Positions 1-7,854 of a stretch of 25,099 nt of DNA are shown one piece after another; the first letter of the stretch is position 1, and the number at the start of each line of letters is the position of its first letter. Where the stretch lies: the NCBI GenBank assembly GCA_963579925.1, contig CAUZJA010000017.1, positions 1-25,099 on the forward strand. Direction: 5' to 3'. The translations under genes were made by a program, and so were the position numbers. The DNA is from UBA1151 sp963579925. GTDB lineage: Bacteria; Chloroflexota; Dehalococcoidia; Lucifugimonadales; Lucifugimonadaceae. Below the pieces are notes generated by a model. The model did not search any database. It had not been told where the DNA came from and saw nothing but the letters and a program-made list of their open reading frames with translations.

Positions 1-326
1 CCTTGCGCTGCATCGACGACCAGCAAGGCCCCTTCGCATGCTGCCAACGAGCGTGATACTTCGTACGAAAAGTCAACGTGGCCGGGGGTGTCAATGAGAT
101 TGAGCTGGTACTCAATGCCGTCTTCTGCCGTGTGCAAGAGTCTAACGGCCTGCGCCTTGATGGTGATTCCGCGCTCACGCTCAAGCTCCATGCTATCCAG
201 CAACTGCTCCTGCTGGTCGCGCTCAGACACAGTACCGGTAGCCTGCATCAAACGGTCAGCAAGAGTCGACTTGCCATGGTCGATGTGGGCGATTATGCAG
301 AAGTTGCGGATGAGTGAAGAGTCCAT
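1..326 (-). CDS. lepA: Elongation factor 4 (LepA), N-terminal part, cut by the window edge
   Basis: Translational GTPase that binds the ribosome and is linked to back-translocation or to initiation and assembly. The visible 108 residues hold the GTP-binding region: P-loop AHIDHGKST at about residues 13-21, switch I with LERERGITIKAQ, and the G3 motif DTPGHVDFSYEVSRSL followed by ACEGALLVVDAAQG at the edge. The RERGITIKAQ and SYEVSRSLAACEG blocks are typical of LepA rather than TypA or EF-G. The ATG at 326 is chosen because an in-frame TGA lies about six codons upstream and no other ATG, GTG or TTG lies between them. The rest of the gene lies beyond position 1. It is divergent from the gene at 445, with about 118 bases between them that should hold both promoters. 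Identification is secure. Confidence 0.95.
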   Translation of the reverse strand, partial: MDSSLIRNFCIIAHIDHGKSTLADRLMQATGTVSERDQQEQLLDSMELERERGITIKAQAVRLLHTAEDGIEYQLNLIDTPGHVDFSYEVSRSLAACEGALLVVDAAQ

Positions 327-444
327 TGTCTTTAAGCGTACACGTCAATTTAGCGAAAACGGACCTGTAAATTCGCTCAAATAATCACACGCCTAACGTT
401 CTCGACTGCTACGATTTTGGGAATCGACACCTAACCTTGGGAGA

Positions 445-918
445 TTGACCACGCCATCGGAGCCTGAAAACGCCGTACAATACCCGCAGATCAATGATCT
501 GACGCTGGTTTATGAGGGTGCGCTTTCTGGAACGGCGCGAGCACGCTTTTTAGAGCGCCTGCCCGTTTGGATTAGCGTCCATGAGGGTCTAGGCGATTCT
601 GTCACTCCCGGCGCAGGGATCATCGCCTTCGATGATTCCTCGGCGCGTGCGATCTACTCATCCCCTGAAGCTCACACACTCGGCGCGTTGATCCTCGTCG
701 AATGCACGCCGCCAGATGATCTACCAGCACCCGGGTGCCCTGTGCTGCTGGTGTGCGGAAGGCAGTCGTCGCGGATACGTCACGAGCAGCAGGTTGCCGC
801 ATTCGAACGTCTTGAGCGCGGGCGGATCGTGGAACTGGAGTCTTGCGGCGGTGATCCGCTGGGTGAGCAGCCAGAGCAGTTGGCCGAGACCGTACGGTGG
901 TTTCTTTCCAAGCTGTAG
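445..918 (+). CDS. Divergent alpha/beta-hydrolase-like protein, probably non-catalytic
   Basis: A 157-residue protein of uncertain function. The second half looks like the C-terminal half of an alpha/beta hydrolase: a strand LGALILVECTPP, then APGCPVLLVCGRQSS, which matches the usual PvLvi-G-xxD strand and turn, a helix with AAFERLERG, and a closing helix ETVRWFLSKL. The usual acidic residue after the strand is replaced by RQSS and no catalytic His block is visible. The protein is short for the family and lacks a recognisable GxSxG elbow. It could be a truncated or regulatory relative. The start is a TTG at 445 preceded by GGGAG only two to three bases away, so the true start is unsure. It stands alone, divergent from lepA. 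There is no signal peptide, so it is likely cytoplasmic. Confidence 0.55.
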   Translation: MTTPSEPENAVQYPQINDLTLVYEGALSGTARARFLERLPVWISVHEGLGDSVTPGAGIIAFDDSSARAIYSSPEAHTLGALILVECTPPDDLPAPGCPVLLVCGRQSSRIRHEQQVAAFERLERGRIVELESCGGDPLGEQPEQLAETVRWFLSKL

Positions 919-1385
919 GTGTGCAGCATCATTCTTGCAGCGCATGCCAGCACAATGGTCACGCCACATCCCGCATGCATGTCATCCTGAAGTTCGGCGA
1001 AGGATCTCAGTCAACGCTTATGTGAATGCGCCAGATATCCGGCCACTTCGATGCGCCATTCGACGCATACGACACGATCATCTGTCCCTCACCAGCTCGA
1101 TCAAACTCTAGCGTTGACGATGCTGAGATTCTTCACAGAGCTTCAGAATGACAGTGAGATTGGACGTTCATCGTGGTGTCGAGGCACCATCTCCACATTT
1201 CCTTGACGTTCGAAACATCAAATAGAGCAAATACGACCAACACAGCGATGAAATAAGCGCGCCGCGCATTCGACAGAGGCATCTAAGTTGGCGTCTAACG
1301 CAGTACTACCTGCTGAAGGGGCCATCGCCCAGAGGGTTATCGCACCCGTAACATCTGAATCGCGGAGTGCAAAGAGAGGAACAAT
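919..1385. other. Gene-poor intergenic stretch carrying an inverted-repeat element
   Basis: No convincing coding region is seen here. The short frames lack recognisable motifs and overlap the repeat. Positions 981-1152 form an inverted-repeat element, listed separately. From 1153 to 1385 I see no strong promoter match. The only clear signal is the purine-rich ribosome binding site AGAGAGGA at 1373-1380 serving the gene at 1386. Confidence 0.6.
981..1152. repeat. 172-bp inverted-repeat element with 30-bp arms
   Basis: The left arm 981-1010 begins GTCATCCTGAAGTTC and ends GGATCTCAG. The right arm 1123-1152 is its reverse complement at 25 of 30 positions by eye. Inside the arms a second short pair, TCAACGCT at 1011-1018 and AGCGTTGA at 1110-1117, extends the pairing. 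The arms start with GTCAYCCTGA, as do the elements at 14985 and 16695, and the total length is similar, so this is probably another member or subfamily of the same short palindromic repeat. No open frame or transposase is seen inside. Confidence 0.65.
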
Positions 1386-2072
1386 TTGACCGGCAACGCC
1401 AGAGCAGAGACACGCACGGGTCTCCTGCCTCGAATATTTAGTAACAAGCGCTATCTGCTATCTCTCATGGGCATCGTTGCCATTGCAGCGATTGCGTGTG
1501 GCACTGACGAGACGGTCTCAGTATCTAGCGCGCCTGTGGACACACAGGCGCCAGTGTCGTCTGATGCATCGCTGACCAACCCCGGCGGTGCATCAGCGGC
1601 ATCACTTGAGACGATAAAGAACAACCTGCCGCTCGACTTCCCAATAAACGTCTACCAGGGTGACGATATCGTTGGCGGACATGCCGTGAACTTCTCTGAC
1701 ATCGTGGCGCAAGGTAAGCCGGTGGTGCTCAACGCCTGGGCGGGCCTCTGCCCACCATGCCGTGCGGAAATGCCCGACCTGGAGGCAGTTTCTCAGGAGT
1801 TCAAAGACCACGTAATCCTGTTTGGACTAGACGTTGGGCCGTTTACTGGGCTTGGGAGTGAGCAAGATGCCCGGGACCTGATTGATGCGATTGGTGTGAC
1901 ATACCCTGCAGGAAATACTGACAACGCAAGAGTGGTCAGTAAGTACAAGATCCTTGGCATGCCATCGACTTTCTTCATCACCCCGGACGGAAACAGCATT
2001 CGCAGTTGGACGGGAGCGCTCAGTGAAGACAAGCTCCGAGAGCTGGTTACAGAGCTCATTGCGGCGTCTTAA
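1386..2072 (+). CDS. TlpA/ResA-type thioredoxin-like lipoprotein
   Basis: Extracytoplasmic thiol-disulfide oxidoreductase of 228 residues. A hydrophobic N-terminal stretch (about residues 23-37) ends in the lipobox AIAC with Cys38 as the likely lipidated residue. A Ser/Thr/Pro-rich linker follows, then a thioredoxin-like domain from about residue 80. The active site is Cys122-Pro-Pro-Cys125 in AGLCPPCRAEMP, and the cis-Pro loop is GMPSTFFI (Pro193). The Trp that usually precedes the first Cys is Leu here. Known relatives reduce cytochrome c apoprotein or other secreted proteins; the substrate cannot be read here. The start is TTG at 1386, behind a good AGAGAGGA site five bases upstream. A second thioredoxin-like gene follows at 2246 with a hairpin between them, so the two may be transcribed separately. 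Confidence 0.88.
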   Translation: MTGNARAETRTGLLPRIFSNKRYLLSLMGIVAIAAIACGTDETVSVSSAPVDTQAPVSSDASLTNPGGASAASLETIKNNLPLDFPINVYQGDDIVGGHAVNFSDIVAQGKPVVLNAWAGLCPPCRAEMPDLEAVSQEFKDHVILFGLDVGPFTGLGSEQDARDLIDAIGVTYPAGNTDNARVVSKYKILGMPSTFFITPDGNSIRSWTGALSEDKLRELVTELIAAS

Positions 2073-2096
2073 TAGATAGGTTGACCCTCGATAATT

Positions 2097-2120
2097 CCCG
2101 CCCGGTATCGACCGGGCGGG
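2097..2120 (+). terminator. Perfect 10-bp GC-rich hairpin after the thioredoxin-like lipoprotein gene
   Basis: CCCGCCCGGT (2097-2106), loop ATCG, ACCGGGCGGG (2111-2120): all ten pairs match. It lies 24 bases after the stop at 2072. Only two T follow, so termination strength is uncertain and it may work as an mRNA 3' stabiliser. Confidence 0.6.
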
Positions 2121-2245
2121 TTCGCGCCAAGGACTAATGAAGGACCAATCAAGCTAATCTCACGTTCTACCAGTATTATGCAATCACCCCGCTAGACGTA
2201 AAATTGATGCTCGACACGGCATAGAGTGAGGAATCTCCCGACAGC

Positions 2246-2899
2246 GTGACAGACAACTCAGACAATGGGCCAGAACCGGCCGATGTACCGATTCTTGATG
2301 AAGAGCCGGAGTCCCAGAAACGCAAGTATTACCTCATGGCGCTTGCGTTCATTCCTCTCGTCCTCATCGCCGCATTGCTGATCTGGGGAACAGTCCGAGG
2401 TGGCGGCTCCCCCGGCGGCATCTTCGTCAATAACTCAGGTGGCTCAGTGGACCTGGACCGTAAACAAGCGCCGGACTTCACGCTGACCACATTTGATGGC
2501 GAAGTGGTCACCCTCTCAGAATTGCGGGGCAATATTGTGTTCCTGGACTTCTGGGCCTCATGGTGCCCACCGTGTCGTGCAGAAGCACCGACGCTACGTT
2601 ATGTGCATGAGCAGTTCCTAGAAGAAGATGTGGTTTTCGTTGGCATTGATGTTTGGGAAGATCGGCCGGGAGCCGGTCAGCGATTCGCAAGAGAGGCTCG
2701 CTGGGAGTACCCGACCGGGCTGGACCCCAGTGGATCAATCACTATCAATTACGGCGTAAAAGGTCTGCCCGAAAAGTTTTTTGTGGATCGCGACGGGGAC
2801 CTGGTTCGCAAATGGATTGGCCCAATCAACACTGGTGAACTCACCAACATGCTCAACGAACTTCTGGCCGAGCCCGTCCCCGTAGCGCTCGCGAACTAG
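2246..2899 (+). CDS. Membrane-anchored TlpA/DsbE-type thioredoxin-like protein
   Basis: A 217-residue thiol-disulfide oxidoreductase. An acidic cytoplasmic head (residues 1-24) precedes a single membrane span at about residues 29-49 (YYLMALAFIPLVLIAALLIW). A Gly/Ser-rich linker follows, then a thioredoxin-like domain opening with APDFTLTTFDGEVVTLSELRG. The active site is WCPPC (Cys107, Cys110) in FWASWCPPCRAEAP. The cis-Pro loop is GLPEKFFV (Pro175), followed by DRDGDLVRKWIGP, a typical TlpA/ResA/CcmG ending. The domain faces outside the membrane. The start is GTG at 2246 with GTGAGGA about 14 bases upstream, a rather long spacing. It is a paralogue of the gene at 1386 with a different anchoring mode, which suggests two steps or two substrates of one extracytoplasmic redox system. 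It is convergent with the next gene, with eight bases between the stops. Confidence 0.9.
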   Translation: MTDNSDNGPEPADVPILDEEPESQKRKYYLMALAFIPLVLIAALLIWGTVRGGGSPGGIFVNNSGGSVDLDRKQAPDFTLTTFDGEVVTLSELRGNIVFLDFWASWCPPCRAEAPTLRYVHEQFLEEDVVFVGIDVWEDRPGAGQRFAREARWEYPTGLDPSGSITINYGVKGLPEKFFVDRDGDLVRKWIGPINTGELTNMLNELLAEPVPVALAN

Positions 2900-2907
2900 G
2901 CTGAAGC

Positions 2908-5121
2908 TCAGTTCCTCAAGAAGCCTATGTTCTCAATATGCGTCCAGTTCGTCAGGCTTACGGTTTTGTCATCCAGCCGGAATTTGAGCTGCGTTGGGTT
3001 GGACTCATTGCCGTTCACATCTGCGAATAGGTCAATCTGCAGATAGTCCGTCTGATCCACGATGTCGTAGTGCGTCGGTGTGAACGTAGCTGTCTTCGTC
3101 TGCCAACCGCTCGCCGCAATATCACTGGACTCTGCAACTTCTGAGCCCAGCGTTGCGCGCACATCGCCCGACGCAGTGCGAATGGTCACGTCCATATCGG
3201 CGTGAATATCGGCGACCGAATCGCCTGAATCACCGGTCCACACCCGATATGAAACGTCCCACGTAGCGTCCGTGATTGACGCGTATCCGGTCAGCGGGAA
3301 TAGCAGCCGACCGCCGTTTTCCGTTGGGCGAACGCGATCAACGGTGTTTCCGCTATCGGCGCTTACGGTTGTTGGGTTGCCGTTAGGTTTGGCCACACTC
3401 GTGTGAGGCAAGCGCAGCGCGGACGGATAGACAGACGTGTCATAGGCAATCATCATGCCACCACTTGAGCCATCTCCAACCGTGATCTTCAGTTCCAGCT
3501 GATTGCCATTGGCGACGGTGTAGTTGGACACTGCAATCTCGCCAGCCTTCCTCACCCAGGTGCCAGACGCGGCGCTGTCCCATGCGGATGCGGTGATGGA
3601 GGTGCTTGCGACTTCGGTGTATGTGGAGCCGTTGTAGTCACGCAAAAAGAGCTTTAGTTCGCCCGTTGAAGTGGCGCTGAATCCCTGAGCTGCACCCCAT
3701 ATCTCCACAACAGCGTTCCCATTGATAAGCGTGTCGGCGGTCAGCTCCCGGCTCAGCCAGTTCTGGCGCTGGTTGATATCAGTTTCATCCGCTCCCGAGC
3801 CACCCTTCGCGATGGTGCGGCCGGCCTCGGTATCCAGATCGCTGTCATAGTCCTGCAGCGTGGCCGTGCCCGGATACGTCAACGTGATCCCAAGATCGGC
3901 CTGCGCAGCCGTAGAGGTTGATGGCGGCGTTGGGTTGTTGTGCAGGTAGTAGCCAGTGTCGTGAGACAACTCCAGCAGCTCGTAGTAGGTAGAAGTTGCA
4001 ACCTTGATCTGCTCACCGTGCGCATACAGATCGCGCACAAGCGGGAACTGAACCTTCGATGGGTACGACTGAATGTCATACGCGATCCACATATCTTGAT
4101 CGGCCGCGTTGGTCGCGATCACTTTGATCTCAAGTTGATTGCCCTGGGCGATGGTGTAATCCAGACCGTTGAAAGAGAACGTAGTGTCGATCCACGTCCC
4201 CGCTGCGCCCGCATCCCAGGGAGCCTCCGTGATGGTAGTGCTGGCAATCTCCGTGTAGCTGGAGCCGTTGTACTCCCTCAAGTACGCCGTCAGGCTGCCT
4301 GTAGCCGTAGTGTTGAAATTTGCGATGGCCGCCCAGAGATTCAGGCTTACGGTGCCCTGTAACTCAAGGCCAGCCGCCAGCGCGCCCGTCTGCCAGTTTT
4401 GATAGCGAGCAGTGTTGTTTTCATTCTCGTCACTACCGCCCCTTTCGATCACATTTCCGGGCTGTGCGTCCTCGTTAGTATCGTAGTTGTAGAGCGTTGT
4501 CTGGCTGGGGTAGAACGCGGTGGCGGGCAGGTCGATCGCCCCGGGCGTATCGGCGGTCGAGGTAGATGTTGAGTTGTGGAGATAGAAGCCGCAGGGATTG
4601 GAGCCGGAAATGTCTACCTCTGCGGTGGCGCCACTCGGAGTAGAAGTGCTAATGGTGTTGCTGGTTGATGCCCAGATCGGCGTGGCGAATCTGGCCGTGA
4701 TTTGAACGCGCTCACCGGGATCTACAATGCCGCGAGCCACGTTTTCAGAAGCGCCGCTCGGGGCAAGGATGTCGGCGATAATCCACTCACCCGCGGCCGC
4801 TGTTGTCCCGTTGCTGTACGAGAGTCGAGTAACTTGCAGGCCAGTTGAAGTGACGTATACGGCGATGAGATCCCAGTCAGTTGGACTGTGGAGTGATTCA
4901 GTGCCGGTATTCTCCAACTCAAACGTGACATCCGAGCCAAGAGTTGTTTCGCAGACCGCAACGGGGGCAATTCGTGTGCGATTTGAGACGCCAATCGTTT
5001 CTGAAGCCTCCCGAATGGCTTGCGATGAACCAAGCGCATCGTTCAAAGTAGTTTGGGCAAACGCGGTCACTCCGGAAATTATGATTCCGAACGCGACAAG
5101 CCCAATTATCAATGCCCCCAA
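2908..5121 (-). CDS. Large secreted protein with archaellin/FlaF-like N-terminus and two tandem beta-rich repeats
   Basis: A 737-residue protein. The first 25 residues (MGALIIGLVAFGIIISGVTA) form one hydrophobic helix right at the N-terminus, followed by FAQTTLNDALGSSQ. Residues about 56-150 form a beta domain with VTFELENTGTESLHSPTDWD and GIVDPGERVQITARF. This arrangement, including the NTG block and a late DPGE turn, resembles archaeal archaellins and the archaellum proteins FlaF and FlaG. Two homologous repeats follow, about 178-360 and 390-572. Each runs YLHN, a YPxxxTLxxYDxxxD block, a QNW motif, LREYNGSSYTEIAST or LRDYNGSTYTEVAST, GNQLE and IAYDxxxYPS. A C-terminal beta-rich domain (about 573-737) ends the protein. 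The TTG at 5121 is the only standard start; an ATT at 5133 is in frame before a TAG. No archaellum assembly genes lie nearby. The function is inferred: a surface filament or adhesin-like component. Confidence 0.75.
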   Translation of the reverse strand: MGALIIGLVAFGIIISGVTAFAQTTLNDALGSSQAIREASETIGVSNRTRIAPVAVCETTLGSDVTFELENTGTESLHSPTDWDLIAVYVTSTGLQVTRLSYSNGTTAAAGEWIIADILAPSGASENVARGIVDPGERVQITARFATPIWASTSNTISTSTPSGATAEVDISGSNPCGFYLHNSTSTSTADTPGAIDLPATAFYPSQTTLYNYDTNEDAQPGNVIERGGSDENENNTARYQNWQTGALAAGLELQGTVSLNLWAAIANFNTTATGSLTAYLREYNGSSYTEIASTTITEAPWDAGAAGTWIDTTFSFNGLDYTIAQGNQLEIKVIATNAADQDMWIAYDIQSYPSKVQFPLVRDLYAHGEQIKVATSTYYELLELSHDTGYYLHNNPTPPSTSTAAQADLGITLTYPGTATLQDYDSDLDTEAGRTIAKGGSGADETDINQRQNWLSRELTADTLINGNAVVEIWGAAQGFSATSTGELKLFLRDYNGSTYTEVASTSITASAWDSAASGTWVRKAGEIAVSNYTVANGNQLELKITVGDGSSGGMMIAYDTSVYPSALRLPHTSVAKPNGNPTTVSADSGNTVDRVRPTENGGRLLFPLTGYASITDATWDVSYRVWTGDSGDSVADIHADMDVTIRTASGDVRATLGSEVAESSDIAASGWQTKTATFTPTHYDIVDQTDYLQIDLFADVNGNESNPTQLKFRLDDKTVSLTNWTHIENIGFLRN

Positions 5122-5319
5122 ATGTTGTCCAATCGAACCCGCATTGGCAATCTAGAGTGCGCTGGTCAACCTAGAACGCGGTGGCCCCCCACCTTGAGAT
5201 AACGATCAATCCATTAGGCGACAGACAATTGATGGTGAATGCAAATGGGTTGGAATCGTGACTGGTGGACGGTTTGCACGAATATGATTTGCGCATGACA
5301 AGACACGGCTGGAGTGAAT

Positions 5320-6144
5320 ATGAGTGGTAACTGGGAACTGATGGCGAGAACTGATCGCCCGGTGACGCGTGAATCGTTGCGCCAAAATCTTGGCAAAATG
5401 GGACTCCAGAAGGGCGATACCGTCATCGTCCACTCATCGCTAAAAACACTGGGTTACGTTGTTGGCGCTTCGGTAGCCGTGGTGGGGGCGTTACTCGACG
5501 CGGTGGGCGAAGAAGGCACCATCGTCACGCCATCCCACTCCTACGGGCACGGCAATCCGTCAACGTGGACAAACCCGCCAGTACGACCGGAGTGGGTGGA
5601 CACGGTGCGCGAGCATCTCCCGGCGTTTGATCCCCAGACCACACCAACCACGCGAATGGGACGCATAGTGGAGACATTCCGTACGTGGCCCGGGACCCTA
5701 CGGAGTCGGCATCCAGAGACCTCGTTCTGCGCAAATGGCAAGAATGCTGAGTTCATTACAGCCAATCACTCCCTTGATATGCTTCAGGGTGACAATTCCC
5801 CACTTAGTCGAATCTACGATCTCGACGGAAAAATCTTGTTGATGGGTGTTGGCTACGATCGCAACACATCTTTCCATCTCGCTGAATATCGCATCGATGA
5901 AACTCCACGCAACACGTCTCAGTTTCTTGTTGAGGAAGATGGCACCAGAGAGTTTCGGGAATCTAAGCAGATCCACAACATGAACGACCCCTGGTTGCTC
6001 GATCTGGGCGACGCGTTTGAGCAATCCCGACGGGTTACTGTCGGAAAGGTTGGGCAGGCAGAATCGCGACTCTTCTCGCAGCGCGAGGCGGTCGATTACG
6101 CTCAGACGTGGTTGCGACGAAGATGGTCGCAGGAGCGGAGATAG
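5320..6144 (+). CDS. AAC(3)-family N-acetyltransferase, copy 1
   Basis: Acetyl-CoA-dependent N-acetyltransferase of the aminoglycoside 3-N-acetyltransferase fold (antibiotic NAT family), 274 residues from the ATG at 5320. Family blocks are in order: KGDTVIVHSSLKTLGYVVG (about 31-49), ALLDAVGEEGTIVTPSHSYG, FDPQTTPTTRMGRI (about 103-116), RSRHPETSFCANGK (His131), and LLMGVGYDRNTSFHLAEYR, with His186 in the position of the conserved catalytic region. Environmental members often act on substrates other than aminoglycosides, so a resistance role should not be assumed. The ATG at 5320 is preferred over the GTG at 5314 because GGAG at 5311-5314 gives a five-base spacing. It is followed nine bases later by a possible ATG of a paralogue, so the two form a tandem operon. 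Confidence 0.88.
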   Translation: MSGNWELMARTDRPVTRESLRQNLGKMGLQKGDTVIVHSSLKTLGYVVGASVAVVGALLDAVGEEGTIVTPSHSYGHGNPSTWTNPPVRPEWVDTVREHLPAFDPQTTPTTRMGRIVETFRTWPGTLRSRHPETSFCANGKNAEFITANHSLDMLQGDNSPLSRIYDLDGKILLMGVGYDRNTSFHLAEYRIDETPRNTSQFLVEEDGTREFRESKQIHNMNDPWLLDLGDAFEQSRRVTVGKVGQAESRLFSQREAVDYAQTWLRRRWSQERR

Positions 6145-6180
6145 TGGCTTCTGATGAATAGCCATCGAGAACGAGGCACG

Positions 6181-6993
6181 ATGCCACGAACTCGCGACTC
6201 GCTATTGTCAGACATCCGACAGCTTGGGCTGGAGGCCGGGGACTGCGTAATCGTCCACTCGTCGCTCAGTTCGCTTGGGTACGTTGAAGGCGGCGCTGCC
6301 ACTGTGGTTGGGGCGCTGATGGACGCCGTCACGTTGGACGGCGCAATCGTCATGCCCACGCAGACGGCGCAATTTCAATATCCAACCCACCGAATCCCGC
6401 CAGTGACCGACATCAGCCAGTTCAAACGCCTGATGGCCGAGACGCCGGTCTTTGATCCTGCATCGACGCCCACCACTCAAATGGGCGCAATACCGGAGCA
6501 TTTCCGAACGCAGCCGGGCGTGGTTCGCTCAGCGCATCCGCTCTACTCATTCGCCGCATGGAGCCGCGATTCTGCGGCCATCGCAGGTACGCAGCGGATG
6601 GAGATGTCAATGGGCGAGGGCTCGGCGCTTGATCACCTGTATCGGCGAGACGGCAAGGCTCTGCTGATGGGTGTTGGGTTCATTCGCTACACGATGTTCC
6701 ATCACGCCGAGTACGGGGTGGATGTCACGCCCACCAATCAGCCACTGGTGCCCATCCCCAACGTGGCGGGCGATGCAAATGACTGGCGTCCAACCAGAGA
6801 GATTTGCTTCATTGACAATGACACCATCACTCGGCTTGGCGAGTCATTTGCGGCGGAAAATAGCGTCTCGATTGGCAGCGTAGGCAACGCGGAAGCACGG
6901 CTGTTCTCCGTACGTGATGCAATCGACTATGGAGTCGAGTGGCTAACGCGCGAGTACGCCGCCAACCGTGTCACAACGAACTGCAAGGATTAG
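6181..6993 (+). CDS. AAC(3)-family N-acetyltransferase, copy 2
   Basis: A 270-residue paralogue of the preceding gene with the same order of blocks: AGDCVIVHSSLSSLGYVEGG (about 19-38), ALMDAVTLDGAIVMPTQTAQ, FDPASTPTTQMGAIPEHFR, RSAHPLYSFAAWS (His119), and LLMGVGFIRYTMFHHAEYG (His174). The region after the first strand and the tail differ clearly from copy 1, so substrates probably differ. ATG 6181 is preferred because GAGG lies at 6173-6176 and its N-terminus aligns with copy 1; an in-frame ATG at 6154 is possible. The stop overlaps the stop of the convergent GNAT gene by four bases (TTAG at 6990-6993). Confidence 0.87.
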   Translation: MPRTRDSLLSDIRQLGLEAGDCVIVHSSLSSLGYVEGGAATVVGALMDAVTLDGAIVMPTQTAQFQYPTHRIPPVTDISQFKRLMAETPVFDPASTPTTQMGAIPEHFRTQPGVVRSAHPLYSFAAWSRDSAAIAGTQRMEMSMGEGSALDHLYRRDGKALLMGVGFIRYTMFHHAEYGVDVTPTNQPLVPIPNVAGDANDWRPTREICFIDNDTITRLGESFAAENSVSIGSVGNAEARLFSVRDAIDYGVEWLTREYAANRVTTNCKD

Positions 6994-7838
6994 TCGAACA
7001 GGTAGTCGTCCACCTCCACGACCGGGCGGAACCCCAACTCGTAGTAGATGTGATTGGACGTGGGGTTCGCTAGATCAGTGAACAGGCAGGCGAAGCGCTT
7101 CCCCCGACCGAGCCAAATCTGGCTGACTGATGCCACGATGGCGCTCGCGTAGCCACGATTGCATTGATCATGCGGCGTATAGACGCCGCGAATTGAGACG
7201 CCGTTGTTGGTGACATGTCCCCAGATGGCCATCGAGACGGGGCCGTTGTCGTCCCACAGATAGACCTGCTGGGATTCCACGGCGGCAGGTACCCAATCTT
7301 CGGGCCGCCGAACGTGTGTGATTCCAGTGTCATCTGCGAATCCTCTCATCCATGAGTACAAAAGCTCCAGATCTGCGGCCATCGCCAACCGGATTGCGCC
7401 AGTAGGCCACTTCGGCGGATTGACCTGAGTCAACTCGTGGATTCTCATTTGCTTACCGGTCTGAGCCGATTTGCCGGTGATGTCACACCACCGCTCTGAG
7501 AACGCCTTCACGGTGGTCTTGTCAGCTCCGATGCCTGGAATCTCGCTGTCTGCTGCGTGTATGCCTTGAACTAGACACTCCAACTCGGCTCCAGCAGCAC
7601 GTGTGGCGAGCAGCTTGTATGGCGGCGTGCGCATTGCCGCCACGCGCAAATCTCAGCCGTCCGTGACCGCGTAAAACCCTGGCGTTGCAGTACCTGGTGG
7701 TGCCACCTCGCCACCGCTCACGATGGTGTCAGAGAGCCCAAGTATCAGGCAGTTCTCAACCTCACGCTGCATCAAGTATGGCTCTGTTGCAGACCGAAAA
7801 TCCTCAGCGCCGTCGTATCTCACAAATTGGATAGCCAT
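6990..7838 (-). pseudogene. GNAT-family acetyltransferase broken by one in-frame TGA
   Basis: Two adjacent frames on this strand are one gene separated by a single TGA at 7653-7655 (codon 62). The upstream part reads MAIQFVRYDGAEDF to GFYAVTDG and the downstream part resumes DLRVAAMRTPPYKLL. Together they give a GNAT protein of about 282 codons with a normal two-lobe layout. The C-terminal lobe has the acetyl-CoA region VYTPHDQCNRGYASAIV and the typical closing NPTSNHIYYELGFRPV. In relatives the acetyl-CoA loop usually has Arg or Gln where this protein has Cys (CNRGYA), a second sign of decay. CGA-to-TGA would explain the stop. The other view is two separately translated pieces, with the second starting at TTG 7649. 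A base-calling error cannot be excluded. The start at 7838 lies 16 bases after the epimerase-like gene, so both were one operon. Confidence 0.75.
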
Positions 7839-7854
7839 GTGATCTCACCTGTCG

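Noticed and set aside
4727..5155. Plus-strand frame of 142 residues inside the archaellin-like gene.
   Set aside because: It is antisense to the hydrophobic N-terminus and beta domain of the minus-strand protein and shows no motifs of its own.
7653..7655. TGA in the GNAT gene as a second selenocysteine codon; a strong hairpin (GGCGGC with GCCGCC) also follows it.
   Set aside because: The position lies between two strands and is not a known catalytic or conserved Cys. The hairpin loop lacks a G in its first two bases. It does show that hairpins after stops arise easily in this GC content, which limits the weight of the SECIS argument for the redoxin.
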